Assembly (NCBI RefSeq): GCF_000482245.1
Contig: NZ_AWNH01000014.1
Location: forward strand, 1 to 39,077
Direction: 5' to 3'
DNA from: Leptolyngbya sp. Heron Island J
Lineage (GTDB): Bacteria; Cyanobacteriota; Cyanobacteriia; Phormidesmidales; Phormidesmidaceae
DNA length: 39,077 bases
Part shown: piece by piece, positions 23,717-31,717 of the stretch
Layout of the letters: every line of letters starts with the position of its first letter
Position numbering within the stretch: the stretch's first letter is position 1
Position numbers and translations under genes: made by a program
Notes under the pieces: generated by a model
Databases searched by the model: none
What the model was told of the DNA's origin: nothing
Seen by the model: the letters and a program-made list of their open reading frames with translations, nothing else

Positions 23717-25156
23717 ATGGCTCAGCAAACCGACACAGATATTCTCCTTACTATCTCTTCTCTTCAAAAAAGTTATACCCAGGGAAGACTCACGCCTGTC
23801 CAGATGATTACAACCATTATCACCAAGCTGAAACAGCGCGGAGACGATGGCATTTGGATCTACACGCTATCGGAAGAAACACTAATTGAACGAGCTATGG
23901 CTCTGACTAATATGTCCGCAAGCCAGCGATCGCAACTCCCTCTGTGGGGCATTCCCTTCAGTGTCAAAGACTGTATTGATGTGGCAGGCATCCCCACATC
24001 GGCAGCCTGCCCGGCCTTTGCATACAACGCCACCCACACCAATACAGCCGTTCAAAAACTACTTGATGCTGGGGCCATACTCATCGGCAAAACCAATCTA
24101 GACCAGTTTGCCACAGGCCTCGTGGGGATACGCACTGGATATACGGCTCCCCATAACGCTTTCTCAAAAGACCATATCCCTGGTGGGTCCAGCTCGGGAG
24201 CCGCCTTATCTGTTGCCCATGGGCTAGTGGCTTTTGCCATTGGGACAGACACAGGGGGCTCTGGACGGGTACCGGCTGGATTTAACAACATTGTCGGTCT
24301 GAAGCCCACGCGAGGCTTATTGAGTACTCGGCATACGGTTGAAGCTTGTAGGACATTGGACTGTCTTTCAATTTTTTCGCTGACGGCAATAGATGCCCAG
24401 ACTGTACTAGAAATTGCCCAAGGGTATGATCCAGACAATCCTTTTTCTCGGCCAGCTATTGTTCCTCCAGCGTCTTTAAACTCTGATCAGACCCAGCAAT
24501 CCTTTAGATTTGGGGTACCTCGAGCTAATCAGCGAGAGTTTTTTGGCAATGCAGATGTAGAAACCTGCTACGACAACGCTATCAAAGCCCTCACAAATTT
24601 AGGTGGAGTCTGTATCGAAATTGATTACGAACCGTTCTTGCAGGCTAACAGCTTATTGTTTAATGGGCCTTGGGTAGCAGAGCGCTATGCCTCAGTAGGG
24701 GCATTTATCGAGGCTAATCTAGATAGTGTGTTTCCTATCACCCGTGAGATTATTCTCGGAGCCAAAGATATGACCGCATCTCAAGCATTTGAAGGTATAT
24801 ACGCAATGGAAACGCTAAAGCGAAAAATTCAGTCCCTTTGGCAAGAGATTGACTGTTTGGTGGTACCCACAACGGGGACGATCTATCGCATTGAGGAGAT
24901 TAAAGCAGAACCCCTGAGGCTAAATTCTAATCTGGGATATTATACGAATTTTGTAAATTTGCTGGATTTAAGTGCGATCGCAATCCCTAATGGCTTCCAA
25001 GGCAATGGTATTCCCACCAGCATTACATTTATAGCGCCCCCCTATAGTGAAAGCTATCTGGTAGGTCTGGGGTCAGTCTTTCACCATGTTTTCAACAACC
25101 AATTAGGAGCAACGACTTTTAACCTGGAAATCGCTCCATCTTTAGTACAAAAATAG
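23717..25156 (+). CDS. Allophanate-hydrolase-like amidase (AtzF amidase domain only)
   Basis: 479 residues of the amidase-signature family. The catalytic Lys is in GIPFSVKDCID, the cis-Ser in GTDTGGSGRVPAGFNN and the nucleophile Ser in GGSSSGAALSVAHG. The stretch NIVGLKPTRGLLSTRHTVEACRTLDCLSIFSLT is characteristic of AtzF-type allophanate hydrolases. These split allophanate (N-carboxyurea) into ammonia and CO2 units. AtzF proteins usually carry a further C-terminal domain of about 120-150 residues, which is absent here. It is divergent from the second ABC operon, whose last gene resembles biuret hydrolase: together they could turn biuret into three ammonia. Its stop is six bases before a repeat and 135 before a tRNA scar. 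Confidence 0.78.
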   Translation: MAQQTDTDILLTISSLQKSYTQGRLTPVQMITTIITKLKQRGDDGIWIYTLSEETLIERAMALTNMSASQRSQLPLWGIPFSVKDCIDVAGIPTSAACPAFAYNATHTNTAVQKLLDAGAILIGKTNLDQFATGLVGIRTGYTAPHNAFSKDHIPGGSSSGAALSVAHGLVAFAIGTDTGGSGRVPAGFNNIVGLKPTRGLLSTRHTVEACRTLDCLSIFSLTAIDAQTVLEIAQGYDPDNPFSRPAIVPPASLNSDQTQQSFRFGVPRANQREFFGNADVETCYDNAIKALTNLGGVCIEIDYEPFLQANSLLFNGPWVAERYASVGAFIEANLDSVFPITREIILGAKDMTASQAFEGIYAMETLKRKIQSLWQEIDCLVVPTTGTIYRIEEIKAEPLRLNSNLGYYTNFVNLLDLSAIAIPNGFQGNGIPTSITFIAPPYSESYLVGLGSVFHHVFNNQLGATTFNLEIAPSLVQK

Positions 25157-25183
25157 AATCGCTGAGTAATTCTCACCCCCGCC

Positions 25184-25228
25184 ACTTCTCGACAAATTCT
25201 TTACGAAAGATAACGCGAAGAATTAGCA
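25184..25228 (+). repeat. Dispersed repeat copy 2, containing a small hairpin
   Basis: Matches the repeat at 944-990 over about 45 bases. Its hairpin stem is TCTTT (25198-25202) and AAAGA (25206-25210) around ACG, with paired changes relative to copy 1. It lies between the amidase stop and the tRNA fragment. Confidence 0.6.
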
Positions 25229-25290
25229 CAGGACTTTCCATTTATCCTGCAAGCCTTTTTAGACCAAAGATTTAGCCTTTGAGCATTTCT

Positions 25291-25332
25291 TTTGTAATCA
25301 GCCGGTCATCCGTTCGAGTCGGATCACCAGCT
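25291..25332 (+). other. tRNA-Thr(UGU) 3' half, probable att scar
   Basis: From TTTGTAA (anticodon loop, anticodon TGT at 25293-25295) to the 3' end the sequence is a proper tRNA: anticodon 3' stem TCAGC, variable loop, T-stem ATCCG/CGGAT around loop TTCGAGT, acceptor strand CACCAGC and discriminator T. To the left the similarity stops abruptly: the five bases before the loop do not pair with TCAGC, and no GCTGGTG acceptor strand exists. Tyrosine integrases often recombine in anticodon loops and copy the tRNA 3' half, so this looks like one end of an inserted element. Confidence 0.7.
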
Positions 25333-25393
25333 TTTTAGTGAAAACAATCTCCAGAGGCTTTATAAGACTCTCTTCATGGGGATTGAGCCTAAA

Positions 25394-25433
25394 TACGGCG
25401 ACACCAGACAATCAAAAATCTGGCATCGCCGTA
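25394..25433 (-). terminator. Strong hairpin ending the nblA operon
   Basis: TACGGCGA-CA-CCAGA (25394-25408) pairs with TCTGG-CA-TCGCCGTA (25419-25433), 13 pairs with a small internal loop. On the minus strand it follows the stop of the 81-residue gene by 36 bases and is followed by TTTAG, a short T run. Confidence 0.6.
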
Positions 25434-25468
25434 CTTAGTAGTCAGTGATTAAAGTATCTATCGATCCC

Positions 25469-25714
25469 TTATGCTGGCTCTGAGCCATTAGACAGCGATA
25501 GCTGATTGGCCTTATCGCTGGCAATAATCTCCCAACCTTCACGCAACAGTTTTTGAAACGTGGAGAATCCTCGTGAACCAATCGCCATATGATCAGGGAT
25601 TGTAAACTGAGGGAACATGGTGTAAGGACGCCAGGGTGTTCCCTTTTCAATGCGCAAATGCAAAATTTTCTCTGTTCCCTCATCCTGGGATAGCCAAGCC
25701 ATTTGTTTAATCAT
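25469..25714 (-). CDS. Small hypothetical protein downstream of nblA (81 aa)
   Basis: 81 residues from ATG 25714, with a strong AAGGAGG seven bases ahead, which picks this frame over an overlapping one. I do not recognise the family. It begins MIKQMAWLSQDEGTEKILHLRIEKG and continues with PYTMFPQFTIPDHMAIGSRGFSTFQKLLREGWEII, so it is a compact mixed strand/helix protein without signal peptide or membrane segment. It lies 70 bases behind nblA, with a perfect hairpin between, and shares its terminator. A role in phycobilisome turnover or nitrogen-stress acclimation is guessed from position only. Confidence 0.65.
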   Translation of the reverse strand: MIKQMAWLSQDEGTEKILHLRIEKGTPWRPYTMFPQFTIPDHMAIGSRGFSTFQKLLREGWEIIASDKANQLSLSNGSEPA

Positions 25715-25733
25715 GGTAACCTCCTTAACCCAA

Positions 25734-25760
25734 GGGCTGATCGAGTAACTCGATCAGCCC
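25734..25760. promoter_or_regulatory. Intercistronic hairpin between nblA and its partner
   Basis: GGGCTGATCGAGT, A, ACTCGATCAGCCC: perfect 13-bp stem with a single-base centre, so the real RNA loop would be a few bases. No T run follows on the minus strand, and the partner's Shine-Dalgarno begins 6-12 bases later. This looks like an RNA-processing or stability element that sets the ratio of the two products. Confidence 0.6.
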
Positions 25761-25784
25761 ACTTACACGCCTTTGAGCATGGCT

Positions 25785-25964
25785 TTATAGCTTCAAATAA
25801 CATTCTTTGAACGTGTGCTTGATCCAATTATCTTTCAGCATGAGCTGACGCATGGCTTCAAGCAAATACTCTTGAGCTTGAGTGGGTGCAAGATTTTCAA
25901 CCTGTTCCCTTAGGACTTTAAGTTGAAATTCTTGCTCTAATGATAGTGTTCCAGGTGTATCCAT
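25785..25964 (-). CDS. nblA: NblA, phycobilisome degradation adaptor
   Basis: 59 residues from ATG 25964, with GGAGGATCTT ahead. The sequence matches NblA throughout: LSLEQEFQLKVLREQVENL, then the central AQEYLLEAMRQLMLKDNWIK helix and a short basic tail. NblA is induced by nitrogen or sulfur starvation, binds phycobilisome subunits and a Clp protease, and triggers pigment breakdown to recycle amino acids. A GTA-N8-TAC box with a suitably spaced -10 lies upstream. The gene's presence shows that the host makes phycobiliproteins. It fits the theme of the window, scavenging of N and S. Confidence 0.88.
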   Translation of the reverse strand: MDTPGTLSLEQEFQLKVLREQVENLAPTQAQEYLLEAMRQLMLKDNWIKHTFKECYLKL

Positions 25965-26004
25965 AAGATCCTCCTTGGGCTCCGCAAAAGCCCACGTTTA
26001 CCAG

Positions 26005-26047
26005 CTATTAGTGACTGATTCACATGGTGTGGTGTAGAGTCCTTTAC
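26005..26047 (-). promoter_or_regulatory. NtcA-type promoter of nblA
   Basis: GTA (26034-26036), eight bases, TAC (26045-26047), the NtcA consensus, which reads the same on both strands. On the minus strand, 23 bases further is TAATAG (26010-26005), a usable -10. This is the geometry of class II NtcA-activated promoters, ending about 40 bases before the nblA start. Confidence 0.65.
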
Positions 26048-26495
26048 AGGAATGTCCCAAAGAATACCTCTCTTAACTAGCGGAGCTGACCTGTTGAAAT
26101 TTAACGACTCAGGCTATGTCCAACAGCTGTTAGCGCTCTACGACAAGTGTGAATAGTACTGCCTCAATAGCTATCCAATTTTCAAGGTGACACACTCAAA
26201 ACGAACGACCTTTAGGCGCAATGAGTATGTTGGCTATCGGGACACGTAGCATCATCAGAGGTAGACCAGTCTTTTTTCGTTTCAATATAAATGTTGTAAG
26301 ACGCTCTATCTCTAAGAAAAACAAGCCTGGACAGTATTTTGTAGTATTTTGATAGACAATAGGTGTCAAGCTTGTGTTTTCTTACATTCATTATAGCAAA
26401 CACAATTTCCCTGCTTTCGCAACAGTACTTTACAGTTGTTATCGTTTCAGCAACAGGTCAATTTCGAGCTAGGGCTAGGTTCAAGTCTTTCTAGG
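26048..26495. other. Intergenic gap upstream of nblA, nothing further seen
   Basis: About 450 bases without a supportable gene. A minus-strand 63-codon ORF (26212-26403) has no ribosome binding site or recognisable similarity. The rest is AT-rich and may hold upstream control sequence for nblA. Confidence 0.4.
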
Positions 26496-28319
26496 TCATA
26501 GGTTTCGGTTTTTATACTGTCTTCGTAGTTCTCGTCGCAAAATCTTTTGGGAGGCTGTACGGGGAAGTTCATTAACAATGACAACATCTTTAATCCGGAA
26601 AAGAGGGTTTAAAGATTGTCGAATTGCCTGCTGACAGCAGTTCTGCAAATCAGCAGGTTGTTCAGATGAACTCAGCACCACATAGATTACCAGTTCGCTG
26701 GGACCATGGGATGTGCTGGCAATGGCAGCAACCTCTCGCACATTAGGCAACGCTTGCAGCACCCGTTCAATCTCAACGGCACTGACTTTGATGCCCCCCA
26801 AATTCATCGTGTCATCCACTCGTCCTTCTGCTCGATAATAGCCATTAGGCAGTTTTACCAGACGATCGCCATGACGGCGTAGCGGGCAGTACGGGGTGCC
26901 GTCAAAGTAAACCTGATGGTGATCGTGATTGAGTAACGTGGTGGATAGGCCGATGGACGGCGGGACAATAAAGGCTTCACCCGTATTGTTGGGATGGCCC
27001 TGGTCATCAAGGATAACCACCGCTAGCCCGAGGGCCGGGGTGGAAAATGTCGATGGATAAGCGGGCTGCACCAGGGTGCCGGTAATGTAACCGCCACCGA
27101 TCTCTGTGCCGCCGCAATATTCAATCACCGGCTTGTGGTCCCCCAGGGCCATCAGAAACTTCATATCCGCCGAATTTGAGCATTCACCTGTGGAGCTAAA
27201 GGCTTTGATGCGATGCCAGTCTAGATCGGTCATGCAGCCGCTGCGCCGCCAGGCACTGACTAAACTGGGAACGACTCCCAAAATGGTGACTCCAGCAGCT
27301 TGAATAAAAGCACCAAATCCGCGTTCTAGGGGCGCATCACCATATAGGGCCATCGTCGCCTGATTGAGCATAGTAGCGTAGATCAGCCAGGGGCCCATCA
27401 TCCAACCCAGACTAGTGGGCCAGGCAGCCACATCCTCTGGATGAATGTCGTGGTGCAAGTGACCATCCGTAGCACACTTAATTGGGGTGGTATGGGTCCA
27501 GGGAATAGCTTTTGGAGTTCCTGTCGTTCCAGAGGAAAAGAGAATGTTGAGGGGGGTATCTGGCTGGCACGGGACCGCCGTAAACTGATCATCCTCACTC
27601 AGAAAATCATCCCAGCTTAGATCTCCTGGACGTAGGCTACAGGGCAATTCTGTGGGCATCACCACAGCCCGGGGGGCAACAGCCATGACCAATTTGCTAT
27701 AGAGGGGCAACTCCTGACCTCGTCGTCGCAGGCTGACTTGGGTAAAGACGCCCTGCGCCTGCCCCAGGTGGAGCCGCGTAGCGATTTCTACCGGGGCAAA
27801 ACTATCGGCAATGGCAACCACCACACCCCCCATTTTGATGATGCCGAGATAGATGGCAACGGCTTCTACGGTCATGGGCATGACGATTGCGATCGCATCC
27901 CCCGCACCATAGCCCGCCGCCACCAGTCCATTCGCCACTCGGTTCACCAACCGCTCCAGCTCACCATAGGTCCAGTACTGCAGCGGCTCACCTGGCGCTT
28001 GAAAAATCACCGCCGTATCCGTCTTGGGTGCTAAAAAGCAGCTCTCCACAATATTAAATCGAGCATTCACTAACCAGTGGGGCTGTTCCACACCGTCCCT
28101 GAGGTCCAAAACAGTGGTGTAAGGCTGTTGAAACTGAATGCCCAGCCGCTGAATCATCTGATGCCAAAACTGATCGCGATGTTCAATGGACCACTGGTAT
28201 AGCTGAGCGTAGCTATCGAACCTCAGCTGGCGTTGCAGGGCAGTAATATTCGTACGCTGGATCTGGTCAGTAGTGGGACACCAGACAGATTGGTTATTGG
28301 GGAGAGTAGCAAGAGACAT
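26496..28319 (-). CDS. Acetoacetyl-CoA-synthetase-like acyl-CoA ligase
   Basis: 607 residues of the ANL (AMP-forming) superfamily. The N-terminal cap with LRFDSYAQLYQWSIEHRDQFWHQM and a C-terminal domain place it in the acetyl/acetoacetyl-CoA synthetase group. Motifs: ATP loop LFSSGTTGTPKAIPW, ATP/AMP motif YCGGTEIGGGY, hinge YRAEGRVDDTMNLGGIKVS and catalytic Lys in RTASQKILRREL. It is the last gene of the minus-strand tyrosine operon. Homogentisate breakdown ends in fumarate and acetoacetate, so activation of acetoacetate to acetoacetyl-CoA is the natural job. An activity on another acid cannot be excluded. Confidence 0.75.
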   Translation of the reverse strand: MSLATLPNNQSVWCPTTDQIQRTNITALQRQLRFDSYAQLYQWSIEHRDQFWHQMIQRLGIQFQQPYTTVLDLRDGVEQPHWLVNARFNIVESCFLAPKTDTAVIFQAPGEPLQYWTYGELERLVNRVANGLVAAGYGAGDAIAIVMPMTVEAVAIYLGIIKMGGVVVAIADSFAPVEIATRLHLGQAQGVFTQVSLRRRGQELPLYSKLVMAVAPRAVVMPTELPCSLRPGDLSWDDFLSEDDQFTAVPCQPDTPLNILFSSGTTGTPKAIPWTHTTPIKCATDGHLHHDIHPEDVAAWPTSLGWMMGPWLIYATMLNQATMALYGDAPLERGFGAFIQAAGVTILGVVPSLVSAWRRSGCMTDLDWHRIKAFSSTGECSNSADMKFLMALGDHKPVIEYCGGTEIGGGYITGTLVQPAYPSTFSTPALGLAVVILDDQGHPNNTGEAFIVPPSIGLSTTLLNHDHHQVYFDGTPYCPLRRHGDRLVKLPNGYYRAEGRVDDTMNLGGIKVSAVEIERVLQALPNVREVAAIASTSHGPSELVIYVVLSSSEQPADLQNCCQQAIRQSLNPLFRIKDVVIVNELPRTASQKILRRELRRQYKNRNL

Positions 28320-28393
28320 GGCAAAGACCTCTGGGAGAGAGTTTTAAGTGTTGGATTTTAAGTTGAAGGCCTCTATTTAGCTCACACCGAATA

Positions 28394-28418
28394 GCAACTA
28401 ACTAAGAACTAAGAACTA
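28394..28418. repeat. Heptamer tandem repeat (AACTAAG type)
   Basis: AACTAACTAAGAACTAAGAACTAGCAAC: about three units of a 7-base repeat just after the diiron-protein stop region, a short tandem repeat of the kind common in cyanobacteria. Confidence 0.45.
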
Positions 28419-29341
28419 GCAACGTCTTCTCCCTTCAGGCGATCGTCATTCAACCCATCCCAAAACACAGCAATCGCCTCTAAAATCTCTTGTCCCCCTT
28501 CAAGAAACTTGTCGTGATTAAATCCAGGATGGAAGTACACCGACTCCAGTTCTTCTAAAGTATGGCCAGCATGCTGGGCCTCTACCCGGTTATGCCAGGT
28601 GAAGAAAGCCAGCTTTAGCTGAGGATGGCGACTCTGTTTTATTTTTAAGAGACCGTCTTCTAGCTCTTGCCAGAAGCCAGCGGCGGCCCAGTTTTCGACG
28701 GCAAAACTGGATCCTTCGGCAATGTTGGGATCGTCGCTGCCATAGAGACGAATCAGCTCATCGCAAAAGTGGAGTGTTGTAGCACTGCCGTGTTTACGCT
28801 GTCCCAACTCGTCATAGGTCAGTTCCAAGCCTTCAGCGACGCTCAAAAGCCACTCAAAGTGGGCAGCCCGAAATCGGCAAATACCACCGTCAACAGTGCC
28901 TTCAGTACTAACTAAGGCTGGATCTCCCTGACGATCTTTGTCATTCTCGCTCAGGGTAGTGAGAGTCTTGTCTACAGCCCTAGGATTACGATAAATCACC
29001 CCCAGCTCATTGAGTAAAATCTCACGACTGGCCCGTGACTGGTCCAATGTGGGGGCATTGATTACCTTATTGAGGGCAGCGACTAAAAACTGATTTGAAA
29101 ATACTGAAAACTGTTGAACAAAGTGACGTAATTCTTGATCACTGGCTAAACCCTGGCTAAACCAGTGGGTATAGGCATTGTCTAAAATAATACGATGGTG
29201 TAAAAATCGTCGTTCAACCTCACTTAAAAAGCCTTGAAACGTCTCAACCTGTTGAGATGCTAGCTCACCGCGATAGAGACGAGTTTGAATTCGGGAAGAA
29301 ATTTTTAGAGGTTTAGGCGGAGAAAGCAGTGTATAGGTCAT
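28409..29341 (-). CDS. Haem-oxygenase-like diiron oxidase family protein in the tyrosine operon
   Basis: 310 residues, all-helical, of the 'iron-containing redox enzyme' (HDO; TENA/PqqC/haem-oxygenase-like) family. Possible iron ligands fall in the expected helices: Glu in REILLNELGVIYRN, His and Glu in RFRAAHFEWLLSVAEGLEL, and His/Glu/His in FTWHNRVEAQHAGHTLEELE. Which six bind iron cannot be settled by eye. It lies between homogentisate dioxygenase and the acyl-CoA ligase, 73 and 89 bases away, on the same strand. The established pathway has no step for it. It may oxidise a side product, act on a related aromatic, or replace a missing activity. Confidence 0.75.
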   Translation of the reverse strand: MTYTLLSPPKPLKISSRIQTRLYRGELASQQVETFQGFLSEVERRFLHHRIILDNAYTHWFSQGLASDQELRHFVQQFSVFSNQFLVAALNKVINAPTLDQSRASREILLNELGVIYRNPRAVDKTLTTLSENDKDRQGDPALVSTEGTVDGGICRFRAAHFEWLLSVAEGLELTYDELGQRKHGSATTLHFCDELIRLYGSDDPNIAEGSSFAVENWAAAGFWQELEDGLLKIKQSRHPQLKLAFFTWHNRVEAQHAGHTLEELESVYFHPGFNHDKFLEGGQEILEAIAVFWDGLNDDRLKGEDVASS

Positions 29342-29414
29342 GGTAGGAACTCCGGGTGGACAATTGGGGTAGATTGGGTTGCAGCAATGAAACCCAACTT
29401 AGCGAAATGTTGTT

Positions 29415-30611
29415 TTATTGAAGTGTTAATTTCCGAGATTTCAAGGGCAACCAGCTATAGACATAATCAACATCCTCAATAGCGCTGGCCTGGGTTGTTA
29501 CCCGCAGCGGTCGGAAGGTGTCGATCATAACCGCCAGTTCTTCGGTGCGAGACTTACCAATGGAAGCCTCATAGGTACCGGGATGAGGACCATGGGACAG
29601 TCCGCTGGGATGGAAGGTAATCGAACCACGCTCAATGCCTTTACGGGACATAAAATGACCCTCGACGTAGTAAATTACTTCATCCGAGTCGACATTGGCA
29701 TGGTTATAGGGGGCAGGAATTCCCTGGGGATGATAGTCAAACAAACGTGGGACAAACGAGCACACGACAAAATTAGGTCCTGCAAATGTTTGATGCACAG
29801 ATGGAGGCTGATGAACCCGTCCGGTAATGGGTTCAAAGTCTTTGATATTAAACGCGTAGGGCCATACACTGCCATCCCATCCCACCACGTCTAGGGGATG
29901 ATGGGTGTAACAGTATTGGGTGAGGCTGCCCCTGGCTTTCACTCGTACTTCAAAGACTCCAATTTCATCATGGGTCAATAGTCTCTCCGGTGGGCGAATA
30001 TCGCGCTCACAGTAGGGAGCCTGTTCTAAAAATTGTCCCTGGGGACTGAGATATTGCTGCGGTGTCCGGATATGCCCCGAGGCTTCCAGTGATAGATGGA
30101 TTTGCGCCACTCCTCTTTCTGGTATCAGCCGCCAAAGAATACCTGCCGGAATCATTAGATAGTCTCCTGAGCGATAGTGAAGTTCTCCCAGCTGACTTTC
30201 CAAACGCCCCTTGCCCTGGTGAATAAACAAAAGTTCATCCCCATGGGCAAAGCGATACCAGTAGGTCATGGGCTTGTTAGGATGGGCGATGGCAAGGGTG
30301 ACATCGGCATTGGAGAGTAAGGGAATGCGAGATGCGATCGCGTCGACCTGGCAGTTCGCATCTCCCCCGGCCTCTGCTGTTCTAAAATGTCGCGGTCGTA
30401 ATGCCTCAGACTCTTCATAGGTCAACCGGGTTACCCCAATCACATTCACCTGCGCAATCTCCGTAGGTGGGCGCAGATGGTACACCAGCGAGTGATTGCC
30501 AGCAAATCCCTGGTTACCAATCAGTTCCTCATGGTAGAGAGTGCCATCGGGCTGACGAAATTGGGTGTGGCGTTTATGGGGGATCTGGCCCAGGTGAGTG
30601 TAATAGGTCAT
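29415..30611 (-). CDS. hmgA: Homogentisate 1,2-dioxygenase
   Basis: 398 residues, a full-length cupin-fold homogentisate dioxygenase that opens the aromatic ring of homogentisate to maleylacetoacetate. Signs are the N-terminal IPHKRHTQFRQPDGTLYHEEL and the C-terminal iron site PYNHANVDSDEVIYYVEGHF, giving His and Glu, with a third His in FHPSGLSHGPHPG. It overlaps the HPPD stop by four bases (ATGA), so the two are translationally coupled. Unlike cyanobacteria that use homogentisate only for tocopherol, this organism can evidently degrade it. Cytosolic. Confidence 0.93.
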   Translation of the reverse strand: MTYYTHLGQIPHKRHTQFRQPDGTLYHEELIGNQGFAGNHSLVYHLRPPTEIAQVNVIGVTRLTYEESEALRPRHFRTAEAGGDANCQVDAIASRIPLLSNADVTLAIAHPNKPMTYWYRFAHGDELLFIHQGKGRLESQLGELHYRSGDYLMIPAGILWRLIPERGVAQIHLSLEASGHIRTPQQYLSPQGQFLEQAPYCERDIRPPERLLTHDEIGVFEVRVKARGSLTQYCYTHHPLDVVGWDGSVWPYAFNIKDFEPITGRVHQPPSVHQTFAGPNFVVCSFVPRLFDYHPQGIPAPYNHANVDSDEVIYYVEGHFMSRKGIERGSITFHPSGLSHGPHPGTYEASIGKSRTEELAVMIDTFRPLRVTTQASAIEDVDYVYSWLPLKSRKLTLQ

Positions 30612-31717
30612 GCCATCCTCCCGACCGGCTCAAGGTTGCCACGGCGGGCCTGCTCTCGCTCAATAGCTTCAAACAAAGCTTTAAAGTTACCCTCGCCAAA
30701 GCTAGTAGCCCCATGTCGCTCAATAATCTCGAAAAATAGAGTGGGACGATCTTCCACCGGCTGGGTAAAAATTTGTAGCAAATAGCCCCTGGCATCGCGA
30801 TCGACTAAAATACCTAACTCAGCCAGCTCATCAATAGGCTCCTTAATCTTCCCCACCCGTGCTTCTAAACTGTCGTAGTAAGTCAGCGGAGTCTTCAGAA
30901 AAGCCACACCGGCTGCTTTCAGCCGTCGCACCGTATGGATAATATCTCGGGTGGCTAGGGCAATGTGCTGCACTCCAGGTCCATTGTTAAATTGCAAATA
31001 TTCATCAATTTGAGACTGGCGCTGACCTGGCGCAGGCTCGTTGATCGGTAGCTTAATCTTGCCGGTTGGATCTTGGACCACCTTGGACATCAGGGCCGAG
31101 TATTCAGTGACAATGGTTTTGTCATCGAAGTGTGCCAACAGTTCAAACCCCAGGGCCTGGATAAAAAAGTTAACCCATCGGTCCATCGCTCCTAACTCGA
31201 CATTACCCACTACATGGTCAATCTCAAATAAACCGGTTTCTCTCCGGGAAGGAATAGTTTCAGAGTAGGGTACAAATCCAGGGGCAAATATGCCGTGGCG
31301 ACGTTCAACAAACTTAAAGAGCACATCTCCATAGCCATGGATAGCTGCAAACCTCCACTGACCGGCCTCAGTGTCAATGCTCGTTGGCGGAATTGCTGCC
31401 GTTGCCCCATGTTGTAACAATGTTTGATAAACCTGACGGACGTCGGTCACTGTAAACGCAATTACAGCCACACCATCACCGTGACGGGCAAGCATCTCAC
31501 TGATGGTATTGTCATCCCCTAGACCACTACTCAACACAAATTGAATGTGACCTTGCTGTAGTAAATAAGAGGCTGCCTTACGATAGCCAGTCTCTAAGCC
31601 GCGAAACGCAATGGGGGCAAAGCCAAACTGCTGCTCATAAAAGTAAGCGGCCTGTTTAGCATTACCCACATAAAATTCCAAATGATCCAAACCCACCAGG
31701 GGACAAATAGTCTTCAT
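30608..31717 (-). CDS. hppD: 4-Hydroxyphenylpyruvate dioxygenase
   Basis: 369 residues, two VOC domains. It converts 4-hydroxyphenylpyruvate and O2 to homogentisate and CO2. The first VOC half begins GLDHLEFYVGNAKQAAYFYEQQFGF. The iron-binding second half has IDHVVGNVELGAMDRWVNFF (first His), GVQHIALATRDI (second His) and FFEIIERHGATSFGEGNF (Glu), all present. It is the first gene of the minus-strand operon, with an AGGAGG about 14 bases before the ATG. A TATAAT on the minus strand lies about 200 bases upstream. Confidence 0.93.
   Translation of the reverse strand: MKTICPLVGLDHLEFYVGNAKQAAYFYEQQFGFAPIAFRGLETGYRKAASYLLQQGHIQFVLSSGLGDDNTISEMLARHGDGVAVIAFTVTDVRQVYQTLLQHGATAAIPPTSIDTEAGQWRFAAIHGYGDVLFKFVERRHGIFAPGFVPYSETIPSRRETGLFEIDHVVGNVELGAMDRWVNFFIQALGFELLAHFDDKTIVTEYSALMSKVVQDPTGKIKLPINEPAPGQRQSQIDEYLQFNNGPGVQHIALATRDIIHTVRRLKAAGVAFLKTPLTYYDSLEARVGKIKEPIDELAELGILVDRDARGYLLQIFTQPVEDRPTLFFEIIERHGATSFGEGNFKALFEAIEREQARRGNLEPVGRMA

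Noticed and set aside
25261-25332. Complete tRNA-Thr gene
   Set aside because: The D-arm, the 5' acceptor strand and the 5' anticodon stem are missing; only the 3' half is tRNA.
25435-25683. 82-codon minus-strand ORF overlapping the nblA partner
   Set aside because: The other frame has a strong AAGGAGG at the correct distance from its ATG and ends before the terminator; this one does not.
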